This document shows, in pieces, positions 16,726 to 25,340 of a DNA stretch of 64,000 nucleotides. The DNA is from Butyrivibrio proteoclasticus B316 (GTDB taxonomy: Bacteria > Bacillota > Clostridia > Lachnospirales > Lachnospiraceae). Positions within the stretch are counted from its first letter, which is position 1. Every line of letters starts with the position of its first letter. Location of the stretch: positions 139,501-203,500 of the forward strand of contig NC_014388.1 of NCBI RefSeq assembly GCF_000145035.1. Reading direction: 5' to 3'. The translations under genes and the position numbers were made by a program. The notes beneath the pieces are model-generated. The model searched no databases, had not been told where the DNA came from, and worked only from the letters and a program-made list of their open reading frames with translations.

Positions 16726-16986
16726 GTGCCAAAGAAATCAAAATTACTAGAAAAAATACTGTCAAAACCCGCACCGACAAGTTTTACAATAAGAGAACTG
16801 GACGCACTTATGAAGCAATGTGGCTGCGAAAAGTTCGAGGGCGGAAGAGGCTCAGGAATAGGCTATTATCATGTTGAAACCAAGCGCATCCTTCAATTTG
16901 ACGGTCCACACCCAGGCAATGAGCTGTACAGGTATCATGTAAAGATGGTCATAGCATTTCTAAAGGAAGTAGGTGAGATAGAATGA
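16726..16986 (+). CDS. hicA: HicA-like toxin, atypical active site
   Basis: Encodes 86 residues from GTG 16726 behind AAGAGG. HicA toxins are small dsRBD-fold ribonucleases that cut mRNA and are held in check by HicB. The fold pattern is clear: TSFTIRELDALMKQCG, then FEGGRGSGIGYYHVETKRIL, then the PHPGNELYRYHV ending. In most HicA proteins a catalytic His follows GS in the GGRGSH motif; here it is Gly, with a His four residues later. Activity is therefore uncertain. It overlaps hicB by ATGA, with toxin first as usual. Confidence 0.85.
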   Translation: MPKKSKLLEKILSKPAPTSFTIRELDALMKQCGCEKFEGGRGSGIGYYHVETKRILQFDGPHPGNELYRYHVKMVIAFLKEVGEIE

Positions 16987-17330
16987 TAAGTTCACTGATG
17001 GAATACAACGGATATCATGCAAAGGTAGAATTTGACCAGGAAGATCAGATTTTTATCGGTCATGTTCTCGGAATCAATGATTCTCTGAACTTTCATGGAG
17101 AATCGGTAAAAGAGCTTACCCAGTCAATGCATGACTGTATAGATAATTACCTGGATTACTGCAAAAAGATTGGTAAAGAGCCTGAGCGTGAGTTTAAAGG
17201 CTCCTTCAATGTCCGTATTAAACCCGAACAGCACAAGAAAATAGCATTATACGCCGCCAATGAAGGAATCACAATAAACCAGTTTGTATCCAGAGCTATT
17301 GATGATGAGCTGGATATCCTAGAAGGTTAG
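16983..17330 (+). CDS. hicB: HicB-like antitoxin
   Basis: A 115-residue antitoxin with the partial RNase-H-like HicB fold at the N-terminus (YNGYHAKVEFDQEDQIFIGH, then LNFHGESVKELTQSMHD) and a ribbon-helix-helix DNA-binding C-terminus (FNVRIKPEQHKKIALYAANE, then ITINQFVSRAID). It should bind the HicA partner and repress the operon. The start overlaps hicA, giving a fixed toxin-antitoxin ratio. Confidence 0.92.
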   Translation: MISSLMEYNGYHAKVEFDQEDQIFIGHVLGINDSLNFHGESVKELTQSMHDCIDNYLDYCKKIGKEPEREFKGSFNVRIKPEQHKKIALYAANEGITINQFVSRAIDDELDILEG

Positions 17331-17398
17331 CCCAAAGACGCAATATTTTTGTTAATCCGCCGATTCGAGAACTGATAACTAAAGATGGATTTTATAAT

Positions 17399-17433
17399 GG
17401 AAAAGCCTTGATGACAAGGCTTTTCCTTATTTG
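17399..17433. terminator. Hairpin terminator after hicAB
   Basis: Perfect 12-bp stem GGAAAAGCCTTG / CAAGGCTTTTCC with a 4-nt loop, followed by an interrupted T run (TTATTTG). A-rich on the other side, so it may work in both directions. Confidence 0.75.
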
Positions 17434-17609
17434 TTTCAACTATTAAAATATAAGGGTATGAAACCTTTTCTGAGCAAATTAGATATGATGAGTTTAAAAA
17501 AGTTGTGGAGAAAATTAGGACATTATAATCTGTAGAAGTGATTCATTTCGCTGATTAGATTTCAGTTAAAACTGATTAAGACAAACTAAAGATTTAGGGG
17601 CTGAACTAA

Positions 17610-18536
17610 GTGATAACTATTAAAGAATCAACATATGATGATATCAAGAATATACAAAACCTGTGGGCAGATGAAGACGTCATGCAGTATATCTGGCCAG
17701 GAGGATTGCATGAAACAGGGGAAGCAGTACGAGAATGGTTAGATAGATTCATATCTGCAAGACCAAAGCAAAATCATTATTCAATTTTTGAAGATGGCAA
17801 ATACTGCGGTGAGACTCAATATCGTATTGATTCGGAAACTAAAAATGCTTCTTTGGATATTAAGTTATTTGAATTTGCCAGGGGCCGAGGGATTGCAACG
17901 CAGGCGCTACTATACTCTATTCAAGAAGCTTTTAAACAAGGAGCTGAAAATCTGTGGGTTGATCCCCATCCAGCTAATGCCAAGGCAATAAATTTGTACC
18001 GTAAGTTGGGATTTATTCAGAAAGAAATGCCTGAGTATGTTATTGCTTTAGGAGAAGATCCTTCTCTTTATATTTACATGGAACTGGGTAAAAAAGAATT
18101 CAATGATAAGTTTGAAAAATCTTGCGGGGCAATAGTATACACTATAGACGGTGGAGTAATAAAATATCTTTTAGTTGAGGAGATGAGCGGATCTCACAGC
18201 TTTCCAAAAGGACATATGGAAGAAGGCGAGACTGAAATAGAAACTGCGCTTCGTGAAATAAAGGAAGAAACAAATCTGAAAGTCGAGTTAGACACTGAAT
18301 TTAGAGCAAGCGAACAGTATACGCTTTCAGAAAAACCTGGAGTGACAAAGCAGGTAGTTTATTTCCTTGCTAAGTATAAAGACTCATCTCCGAGCATAAC
18401 AAGACCAGACGAGGTCAAAGCTCTGAAGATTCTTAAACTTGAAGATGCTATCAATACCATAGAGTATGATAACAAAAAAGAGATGCTTAAAAAGGCTGAT
18501 AGCTATCTTAAGAGTAAGGCAGAGAATACTTTTTAA
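17610..18536 (+). CDS. GNAT-Nudix fusion protein
   Basis: A 308-residue two-domain protein from GTG 17610 with AGGGG upstream. Residues about 1-165 are a GNAT acetyltransferase (FEFARGRGIATQALLYS is the acetyl-CoA motif; NAKAINLYRKLGFIQKE follows). Residues about 170-305 are a Nudix hydrolase with the full box GHMEEGETEIETALREIKEE at the centre. Nudix domains split nucleoside diphosphate-linked compounds; this one resembles Ap4A/diadenosine-type members (FPKGHMEEGE). The fusion suggests linked detoxification or housekeeping steps, but no joint substrate is known to me. Confidence 0.88.
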   Translation: MITIKESTYDDIKNIQNLWADEDVMQYIWPGGLHETGEAVREWLDRFISARPKQNHYSIFEDGKYCGETQYRIDSETKNASLDIKLFEFARGRGIATQALLYSIQEAFKQGAENLWVDPHPANAKAINLYRKLGFIQKEMPEYVIALGEDPSLYIYMELGKKEFNDKFEKSCGAIVYTIDGGVIKYLLVEEMSGSHSFPKGHMEEGETEIETALREIKEETNLKVELDTEFRASEQYTLSEKPGVTKQVVYFLAKYKDSSPSITRPDEVKALKILKLEDAINTIEYDNKKEMLKKADSYLKSKAENTF

Positions 18537-18568
18537 ATTTCAGTATATATGACAATAGAGAGGTTGAT

Positions 18569-18937
18569 ATGAATTTTCTATTTGTAGCACTTGGTGGTGC
18601 CTTGGGTGCAGTAGCGCGATATGCAATAAGTCTGATTCCTGTTAAGACTTATTTTCCGATATTAACTCTGATTACAAATATCCTCGGTGCCATACTAATT
18701 GGATTCGTTGTTGGAATTACCAGTAACCGAGAAAGTGTATCTGATAATACCATTCTTTTCTGGAAGACAGGGGTGTGTGGAGGTTTTACCACATTCTCTA
18801 CATTTTCCCTTGAAGCTTTTAATTTGTTTGAGAAGAAACAATATATGAATGGCGGATTATATGTGGTACTGAGTTGTTGTTGCTGCATATTTGGAATTCT
18901 ATGCGGAAAGAAACTTGCGACGATAATAAAACTTTGA
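18569..18937 (+). CDS. crcB: Fluoride channel CrcB/Fluc
   Basis: A 122-residue membrane protein with four helices. Fluc channels work as antiparallel dimers and expel fluoride. The signature GGFTTFSTFSLE, with the Phe and Thr/Ser track, is present, along with the N-terminal GGALGAVARY and the TNILGAILIGF helix. A single crcB gene implies a homodimer. No fluoride riboswitch was visible in the short upstream gap. It lies 32 bp after the GNAT-Nudix gene and 46 bp before an MFS gene, perhaps one operon. Confidence 0.95.
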   Translation: MNFLFVALGGALGAVARYAISLIPVKTYFPILTLITNILGAILIGFVVGITSNRESVSDNTILFWKTGVCGGFTTFSTFSLEAFNLFEKKQYMNGGLYVVLSCCCCIFGILCGKKLATIIKL

Positions 18938-18983
18938 ATTTCAGGATAATGAAATAAGCAAATCGGGATTAGTGGAGTAGAAC

Positions 18984-20186
18984 ATGGATAAAAAAAGGGC
19001 TTTGTCTGGCGCCATAATATTTATAACCCTGATGGGAATCGTAAGTCTGTTTTCGGACATGACTCATGAAGGCGCCAGAAGCATATTGGGCGAATATCTG
19101 AACCTCGCAGGGGCATCCGCTACAACCATCGGATTTGTGTCCGGTATAGGAGAATTGTGCGGGTATTCACTAAGGCTCATATCCGGATTTATAGCAGATA
19201 AAACGAAGAAATACTGGACATTTGTTATCACAGGCTATGTAATACAGGCTCTGGCGATTCCTGCACTGGCACTCGTACCTGAACATGGCTGGATTTGGGC
19301 CTGCGGTCTTGTGATCCTGGAGCGTATCGGAAAAGCGATAAAAAAGCCTGCCAAAAACACATTGGTAAGCTTTGCGGCAAGCGAGATCGGAACCGGAAAA
19401 GGCTTTGCCTATCAGGAGTTTCTGGATCAGCTTGGCGCGTTTCTCGGACCGGTACTGCTTTTTGTAACAGCTCTTGTAAAAGGTACAGACGACCTTTTTA
19501 CAACATATAGAATCTCTTTTGCGATACTGCTTGTTCCTGCAATGATCACCATAGCTCTTGTTTTGACAGCAAAGATAAGATACCCTGATCCGGAGATCTT
19601 TGAAAAGCAGGAAGATAAACCGGCAAGCTTTGAATTCAGGAAGTCATTTGTTCTGTTCATGGCGGCCATCTGCTTTTTTGCTTTTGGCTTTGCAGACTTC
19701 ACCCTGATCACACTTCATTCGGCTAATACCGGAGCATTTAATGAATCCATGCTCAGCCTGCTATATGCTGGGGCAATGGCTGTGGATGCCTTTGCTGCAC
19801 TATTCTTTGGCTGGCTTTATGATAAGGTCGGGCTGAAGGCTCTGATCATTTCCACACTATGCAGCACATTCTTCTCATATTTTGTTTTTATGACTGGAAA
19901 TGCCTGGTTGATCGGAGCTGGGATAATTCTGTGGGGGATTGGAATGGGTGCGCAGGAAAGTATTATGAAAGCAGCTGTCAGCGGAATCGTCCCGCGTTCC
20001 ATGCGAAGCACCGGTTTCGGAATATTTGAGACAGGATTTGGTATTGCGTGGTTTCTGGGCAGTTGGCTTCTCGGTGCCCTGTATGATTTGAATCCTGTGT
20101 ATCTTGTCACTGTGTCTGTGGTATCACAGTTTCTGGCGATTGCATTTTATGTTTTATGCCTCCGGTGCAATAAGACAGAGTGCTAA
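18984..20186 (+). CDS. Major facilitator superfamily transporter
   Basis: A 400-residue protein with about 12 hydrophobic helices. The N-terminal region ITLMGIVSLFSDMTHEGARS is typical of a conserved bacterial MFS group; the first cytoplasmic loop SGFIADKTKKYW is the MFS loop motif and its repeat FFGWLYDKVGLKAL lies in the second half. Substrate unknown. It follows crcB closely and could share its transcript, but a link to fluoride is not supported by sequence. Confidence 0.88.
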   Translation: MDKKRALSGAIIFITLMGIVSLFSDMTHEGARSILGEYLNLAGASATTIGFVSGIGELCGYSLRLISGFIADKTKKYWTFVITGYVIQALAIPALALVPEHGWIWACGLVILERIGKAIKKPAKNTLVSFAASEIGTGKGFAYQEFLDQLGAFLGPVLLFVTALVKGTDDLFTTYRISFAILLVPAMITIALVLTAKIRYPDPEIFEKQEDKPASFEFRKSFVLFMAAICFFAFGFADFTLITLHSANTGAFNESMLSLLYAGAMAVDAFAALFFGWLYDKVGLKALIISTLCSTFFSYFVFMTGNAWLIGAGIILWGIGMGAQESIMKAAVSGIVPRSMRSTGFGIFETGFGIAWFLGSWLLGALYDLNPVYLVTVSVVSQFLAIAFYVLCLRCNKTEC

Positions 20187-20222
20187 CAATTCCAGTTTGC
20201 TGGAATGAGCATTATATCCGAA

Positions 20223-20282
20223 TTTTATGTTCTATTGGTGCTAAGGGAATTCCGGGGTCAAGCTTCATATGCGCAAGAATTA
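20223..20282 (-). repeat. 60-bp segment shared with 22822-22881 (copy A)
   Basis: About three quarters of bases match copy B. Read on the minus strand it encodes LAHMKLDPGIPLAPIEHK, and copy B encodes YAHTRLEPGIHGAPLEHK; many differences are synonymous or conservative. The pair looks like fragments of a former coding sequence on the minus strand. They flank the TetR/radical-SAM pair. Confidence 0.6.
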
Positions 20283-20335
20283 CTTCGTTTACGCCAGGAA
20301 GGATCATTTCTCATGTTAGAAGAGGTCCTTGTTAA

Positions 20336-20920
20336 TTATGGCAGTCTGCTCAAAGCGTTATCAAAGATATTTACGCAGATATCAGCCATTTGTTTTTCGT
20401 CTTCCTGCATCCCATCCCTGAACCAGCTTATGAGTATTTGTAAAATGGCAGCTTCGGCAGCAAGTCTGAGATACTTCTTTTCTGGGTCAGCTGTAGGATA
20501 GAGCCGCTCTGAGACCGCTTTTTCAAGAAAGAGTTCATTCTGAAGAATTCCGGCTTGGTCAAACAGAGATATTATATCTTTATCGTTTTTGACAGCCCGA
20601 AAAATATCTTCGAACCACAGATGTGGGTTTTCGTGCAGTTCGGGCTTTTCGCTGATCTCCGCTATACGCTTTATTATTTCATCCCCAAGCTCATGCAGGA
20701 TATCTTCTTTATCTGTATAGTTTCGATAGAACGCCGTCCTTGATACTCCTGCACGGCGTACTATCTCGCTGATGGTGATCTTCTCATAAGGGTGTTCGCT
20801 CATTAGATGCATAAGCGAAAGCTGCAGACACTCTCTTGTCAGCTGATTGGACTCCTTATTATTCATCCTCAGAACTTCTTTTTTTTGCATTTCTGTTAAA
20901 GATTCTTTTGAGCTTTTCAT
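20336..20920 (-). CDS. TetR-family regulator
   Basis: A 194-residue repressor, start ATG 20920 with GAGGGAG upstream. The helix-turn-helix is ITISEIVRRAGVSRTAFYRN, followed by YTDKEDILHELGDEI, typical of the TetR_N domain. The C-terminal helical domain has no recognised ligand signature. It diverges from a radical-SAM gene, and the shared gap carries several GTTACA/TGTAAC elements that are probably its operators. Confidence 0.92.
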   Translation of the reverse strand: MKSSKESLTEMQKKEVLRMNNKESNQLTRECLQLSLMHLMSEHPYEKITISEIVRRAGVSRTAFYRNYTDKEDILHELGDEIIKRIAEISEKPELHENPHLWFEDIFRAVKNDKDIISLFDQAGILQNELFLEKAVSERLYPTADPEKKYLRLAAEAAILQILISWFRDGMQEDEKQMADICVNIFDNALSRLP

Positions 20921-20937
20921 TTTTTCTCCCTCTCGAC

Positions 20938-21044
20938 GTTACAAAAAATGCAAGAATGTAACATCGGTTCACTTAAACGAAATATTGTCATGTCCGATGG
21001 TAGAGCCATTGTTATTAATATGCTGTGGCGTTACACTTGTTACA
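20938..21044. promoter_or_regulatory. Operator region between the TetR and radical-SAM genes
   Basis: GTTACA at 20938-20943 with TGTAAC at 20957-20962 forms a 25-bp dyad next to the tetR start. Near the radical-SAM gene the same hexamer recurs as GTTACActtGTTACA (21030-21044). One protein, most simply the TetR, could bind both. Confidence 0.55.
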
Positions 21045-21084
21045 TCAGAATAATTGTAGCATCGTTTGGGGAGGCATAACAAGT

Positions 21085-22572
21085 ATGGAATTAGCAAAAA
21101 ACATTTCTCACAAAGTACAAAGACAGGCTTTTAGCATACTGATTGACAGGTTCCTTGCAAATCTCGATAAAACGGAGAACAGGACTGCTACTTATCTTAA
21201 GCTTGTTGACCAGGCAGAGAAATTCTGGGGTAAAGATGGAGCCAGAAAAGAAAGCCTTGATAAAGTAAGAGCGGCATTTAAAGATCCGGATAACAGATGG
21301 GTTAAGTTTTTGAATAAAGTAATAGATGAGACAGATCCGCATGTTGCAAAGATGATGATGCTCAATCTTGGCTATGAGGCATTTTTCAGAGGCACAAAAA
21401 TGATCAGGGCAAACAGGGAAAAATACGGATGCAATATCCCATGGCTTATTCTTTTTGACCCTACAAGCGCCTGCAATATGCACTGTGCGGGATGCTGGTC
21501 AGGTACTTATGGACCTAAGCACAATCTGTCTTTTGAAGATATGGACAAAATCGTTACCCAGGGAAAAGAGCTGGGAGTATATCTTTACATGATGACAGGA
21601 GGAGAACCTCTTGTAAGGAAGAAAGATATCTTGAAACTGGCAGAAAAGCACAATGATGTTGAGTTCTCTATCTATACCAATTCAACACTTATTGATGAGG
21701 ATTTCTGTAAAGAAGTTGTAAGGCTTGGAAATCTCACATTCCAGCTTTCTATCGAGGGAACTCCTGAGACTAATGACGCAAGACGTGGCCTTGGTCATTA
21801 TGATGCAGTAATGAATGCCATGGATCTACTCAAAAAGTACGGAATAGTTTATGGTACTTCCATCTGCTATACAAGAAACAACATCGAGGCAGTGACTGAT
21901 CCCAAGTTCATCGAGTTCATTGCTGAAAAAGGTGCTAGATTCGGATTTTTCTTCCACTACATGCCGGTTGGAAACAATGCTGTTCCTGAGCTTATGCCTA
22001 CAGTAGAGCAGCGAAAGAAGATGGTGGATCAGATAAGGTTCCTTAGAAGCGTCAAATGTGACCTGGGATTCTTCCCTATGGACTTCCAGAATGATGGTGA
22101 AGCTGTCGGTGGCTGCATCGCAGGCGGAAGAAACTATTTCCACATCAATTCAAGTGGAGATGCTGAACCATGCGTATTTGTCCACTTCTCCAACACCAAT
22201 ATACATACACATTCAATACTTGAGATGCTTCAAAGTCCTCTTTTCATGGAATACCATAAGGGCCAGCCTTTCAATAAGAACCATTTAAGACCGTGCCCTA
22301 TGCTTGAAAATCCGGCTCTTTTAAGGGATATGGTCGAAAGATCAGAAGCTCATGGTACCAATGAAGAGTCTGAAGAAAGTGTTGAACATCTGTGTGCAAA
22401 GTGTGATGATTACGCAAAAGAGTGGGCGCCTGTAGCTGACGATATCTGGGCCGGACAGAAACACTATAAGAAGGCATATGAGAATTATGCAAAAAAGGAT
22501 GAAAAGCCTCTAAACATAGTTGCATTTAAGCACAAACCCAGACAGCATCACTTTAAACATAAGAGAGCTTAA
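21085..22572 (+). CDS. Radical SAM protein with C-terminal cysteine region
   Basis: A 495-residue enzyme; start ATG 21085 with GGGGAGG upstream. After a helical N-terminus of about 115 residues, the radical SAM cluster motif CNMHCAGCW (CxxxCxxC) and the SAM-binding MMTGGEPLVRKKD are seen. The C-terminal part contains further Cys (GGCIAGG, AEPCVF, RPCPML, LCAKCDDY) that suggest a SPASM-like auxiliary cluster region. The chain ends in a His/Lys-rich tail (KHKPRQHHFKHKRA). No precursor peptide was seen beside it, so a small-molecule or protein role is as likely as RiPP modification. Controlled by the divergent TetR. Confidence 0.88.
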   Translation: MELAKNISHKVQRQAFSILIDRFLANLDKTENRTATYLKLVDQAEKFWGKDGARKESLDKVRAAFKDPDNRWVKFLNKVIDETDPHVAKMMMLNLGYEAFFRGTKMIRANREKYGCNIPWLILFDPTSACNMHCAGCWSGTYGPKHNLSFEDMDKIVTQGKELGVYLYMMTGGEPLVRKKDILKLAEKHNDVEFSIYTNSTLIDEDFCKEVVRLGNLTFQLSIEGTPETNDARRGLGHYDAVMNAMDLLKKYGIVYGTSICYTRNNIEAVTDPKFIEFIAEKGARFGFFFHYMPVGNNAVPELMPTVEQRKKMVDQIRFLRSVKCDLGFFPMDFQNDGEAVGGCIAGGRNYFHINSSGDAEPCVFVHFSNTNIHTHSILEMLQSPLFMEYHKGQPFNKNHLRPCPMLENPALLRDMVERSEAHGTNEESEESVEHLCAKCDDYAKEWAPVADDIWAGQKHYKKAYENYAKKDEKPLNIVAFKHKPRQHHFKHKRA

Positions 22573-22662
22573 ATGCCTCGAATTTTATAGTATTGTTGTT
22601 TCATTTACCCTGTCGAATAAAGTTTTATACTTTTCTTTTTCTGATGCAAGGCAGGTTTACAA

Positions 22663-22790
22663 TGATCGGATGTCCCAAACCGGATGAGGGAGATTACACT
22701 GAAAAACTGACAGAAGTTATCAGTAACAAGGACATAAGGGATGTTACTATTGCAAGGATGGAAATGCCATGCTGCGTCGGTCTATGGTGT
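22663..22790 (+). pseudogene. Remnant of a ferredoxin-type iron-sulfur protein
   Basis: The frame reads MIGCPKPDEGDYTEKLTEVI and then TIARMEMPCCVGL before running into a terminator. This matches the interior of 4Fe-4S ferredoxin-like proteins of Clostridia, where the text usually reads IGCPKLD...VRMEVPCCGGL and continues with a longer C-terminus. The N-terminal cluster motifs and the C-terminus are absent, so it is a fragment. Confidence 0.65.
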
Positions 22791-22825
22791 TCCGATGACT
22801 CATATAGCGTCGGAACACTTTTTTT
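22787..22825 (+). terminator. Rho-independent terminator
   Basis: Stem GTGTTCCGA / TCGGAACAC with a long loop, followed by seven T. It ends transcription from the radical-SAM side. Confidence 0.85.
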
Positions 22826-22881
22826 ATGTTCTAATGGTGCTCCGTGAATCCCTGGTTCAAGTCTCGTATGCGCATAAGTTA
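22822..22881 (-). repeat. 60-bp segment shared with 20223-20282 (copy B)
   Basis: Starts in the T tract of the terminator. Minus-strand translation YAHTRLEPGIHGAPLEHK parallels copy A. See copy A for the comparison. Confidence 0.6.
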
Positions 22882-23009
22882 GCAATGCCGGAATACTAGA
22901 AGTCGCCTTTATCGATTTGTTATTTATTATTTATCGTATTTTAACATAATAATGTTAGAATTAAGTGTGAGTATCTAAAGCAAAGAACAAACAATAAGGC
23001 GAGTGTATC

Positions 23010-25223
23010 ATGAAATCAAAAAGGATCCATACTACTATCAGCATAGCCCTCCTTTTCCTGGTAATCTATCTGGGAGTCTTTTTGACGCCTGTTTATGCCT
23101 CGTCTGATTCTCCTGCTACAGAATTTACAGTCGGTGTGCCTGTAGACAGATGTCCTATGTTTTACATTGATAAAGACAACGGCAAGATTGCAGGAATCGG
23201 CGTTGATCTTATGGAATCCGCTGCCAAAGAAGCTGGTTTCAATGTCGCATTCAAAGCTATAAGTAAATCAAATCTTAAGGAAGCCCTTGATAGTACTGAG
23301 TACGATCTTGTTATGCCCTTTGGAAGTGCTGTTTCAAGTGCATCTGGTCAAGCGACCATCGTATCGGACAATCTCATCCAGACCCCATTTACCCTTGTGA
23401 CTACAGATAAGCACTCTATTTCTGACATAAATACCATCAGAGTAGGCATGCTAAAATCACAGGGCGGAGTAGCAGAAACTGTAAAGCAGTTATACCCTGG
23501 AATAACGATAAACCTTTACAATTCCATGGCTGATTGCATTAAAGCGCTTAGAAATGAAGAGGTAGATGCACTTTTACATAACTCATATGCGTGGAGCTAT
23601 GTGCTTCAAAAGCCATCCTATAATGATCTTAAAGTACAGCCTTCTGCCATGTTTTCAATGGATTTTCGTGCCGGAACTCTTGAAACCCCAGAGGGAAAAA
23701 AACGAATTGAACTTCTGAACGAAGGAATTGCAGCTATTCCTGAAACCAAAAAACAGGCTATAGCCCTTGATTACACTACCAGAGATCTTTATGTATATAC
23801 TTTTGAAGACTATCTCTACCAATATAAGTACTTCCTTATTATTGGGACTATCCTTTTTGCTGCTCTTGTTATAATGATTGTCCTAAGACAGAAAGCATAT
23901 TTTGAAGAGCAGAAGGAAAAGATGCGGATAATGGAGGATATCGATCCTCTCACTGGTGTGCTCAGCCACAATGGATTCCGTAAAAAAGTTGAGGAACTAC
24001 TCACTAACAACCCTGATACACCGTATACGATATCCTATAACAACATAAAAGACTTTAAGTTCATCAACGACAGCTTTGGCTGGAAGGCCGGAGATGAGCT
24101 GTTAAAATTTTGGACTGAGAGAAGCCTTGAAGTACTTACCGATAAAGAAGCTATAGGAAGGTATGATGGAGATCATTTTGTTATCCTTCGATGTATTGGC
24201 GGCAATGAACAGATTCTTCAGGATGAAAAATATATTTTGACTCCTGTTCGCAATTATTTTAGCGATCGTGGAAAAGACTTTGTTGTAAGGCTCTGCTCTG
24301 GTATTTATGTTCTTATGCCTGAAGACTATAAAGACATAAACGTGGATAAGATGCTTGATTATGCCCGCATTGCAGAAAGAAAAGTCAGAGAATCCAAGAA
24401 AGAAGGATTTGAGTTTTATAACCCAAAGCAGTGGGACATGGGAAGGAAAAGTGCCGGTATCGCAAGTCACCTTCCTGCAGCTATTGAGTCTGGGGAAATA
24501 CAAGTATGGTATCAGCCACAGGTCAACTATAAGACTGGGATGATAACTGGTGCAGAGGCTCTTTGCCGCTGGAAAAGCAAGAAGGATGGAAACATTTCTC
24601 CGGGAGAATTTATTCCGGTTTTGGAAGATGCTGGGCTTATCTATGATCTTGACTGTCACGTTTGGGACACTGTGTGTAAGGATTTGAAGCGATGGAATGA
24701 TCAGGGCAGACAACTGTGTGTATCAGTAAACCTATCAAGACTTGATATAGTAAAGAACCCTGATGTAGCCTACCACTTTAATACATTAAAAGAGTTCTAT
24801 AACCTATTGCCTGGTCAACTTCGTATTGAGATAACGGAAAGCGCATATGTCGAAAACTCCGATACCATCATCAAAACAACAACCAAACTTCGTGAAGCAG
24901 GCTTTGAAGTTGAAATGGACGACTTTGGAAGTGGTTACTCATCACTGAATATGTTAAAAGAAGTTATCCTTGATCGCATAAAGCTTGATCTTCGATTTAT
25001 TACCGGTTCAGGTGACCAAAAGATGGGTCGGACAATACTTAGCTACATGGTCCAGATGATCCATGCTATTGGAACTTCTATTATCGCAGAAGGTGTTGAG
25101 ACACTGGAACAGGCTGATTTCCTCGGAAGTCTTGGATGTGAGGAAATGCAGGGATATTATTTCTACAAGCCTATGCCGGTAGATGAGTTTGAAGAATTAA
25201 CGGCATATCCAACAAAGAAATAA
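23010..25223 (+). CDS. Periplasmic-sensor c-di-GMP protein: SBP, degenerate GGDEF, EAL
   Basis: A 737-residue membrane protein. Residues 1-30 are a signal segment; about 38-255 form a bacterial extracellular solute-binding (family 3) domain; about 274-294 is a transmembrane helix; about 310-465 a GGDEF domain; about 485-730 an EAL domain. The GGDEF motif is DGDHF at 386-390, which should not make c-di-GMP. The EAL domain keeps AEALCRW (Glu516), EITESAY, MDDFGSGYSSL and AEGVETLEQA, so phosphodiesterase activity is likely. The protein probably lowers c-di-GMP in response to an external small molecule such as an amino acid. Confidence 0.92.
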   Translation: MKSKRIHTTISIALLFLVIYLGVFLTPVYASSDSPATEFTVGVPVDRCPMFYIDKDNGKIAGIGVDLMESAAKEAGFNVAFKAISKSNLKEALDSTEYDLVMPFGSAVSSASGQATIVSDNLIQTPFTLVTTDKHSISDINTIRVGMLKSQGGVAETVKQLYPGITINLYNSMADCIKALRNEEVDALLHNSYAWSYVLQKPSYNDLKVQPSAMFSMDFRAGTLETPEGKKRIELLNEGIAAIPETKKQAIALDYTTRDLYVYTFEDYLYQYKYFLIIGTILFAALVIMIVLRQKAYFEEQKEKMRIMEDIDPLTGVLSHNGFRKKVEELLTNNPDTPYTISYNNIKDFKFINDSFGWKAGDELLKFWTERSLEVLTDKEAIGRYDGDHFVILRCIGGNEQILQDEKYILTPVRNYFSDRGKDFVVRLCSGIYVLMPEDYKDINVDKMLDYARIAERKVRESKKEGFEFYNPKQWDMGRKSAGIASHLPAAIESGEIQVWYQPQVNYKTGMITGAEALCRWKSKKDGNISPGEFIPVLEDAGLIYDLDCHVWDTVCKDLKRWNDQGRQLCVSVNLSRLDIVKNPDVAYHFNTLKEFYNLLPGQLRIEITESAYVENSDTIIKTTTKLREAGFEVEMDDFGSGYSSLNMLKEVILDRIKLDLRFITGSGDQKMGRTILSYMVQMIHAIGTSIIAEGVETLEQADFLGSLGCEEMQGYYFYKPMPVDEFEELTAYPTKK

Positions 25224-25340
25224 AGCCAATAAAGAACGATGTCAGACAGGGGGTTCACCTCCCGCTGGATCGTGCTGCTAACGCAAATATCATTGCACAA
25301 AATTCCCCTTTTGTGATATGCTATCTATAGGAGGCGCAAA

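Noticed and set aside
18537..18568. Fluoride riboswitch before crcB
   Set aside because: The gap is only 32 bp and lacks the expected conserved stem sequences.
21085..22572. RiPP cluster around the radical SAM protein
   Set aside because: No precursor-like small ORF with a ribosome site was found beside it; the nearest small frame is a ferredoxin fragment.
24102..24713. Minus-strand ORF of 203 residues
   Set aside because: Antisense to the GGDEF/EAL gene; no ribosome site and no family resemblance.
25250..25290. Hairpin GGGGG-ttca-CCTCCC after the EAL gene
   Set aside because: No T tract follows and the stem is imperfect, so a terminator is not supported.
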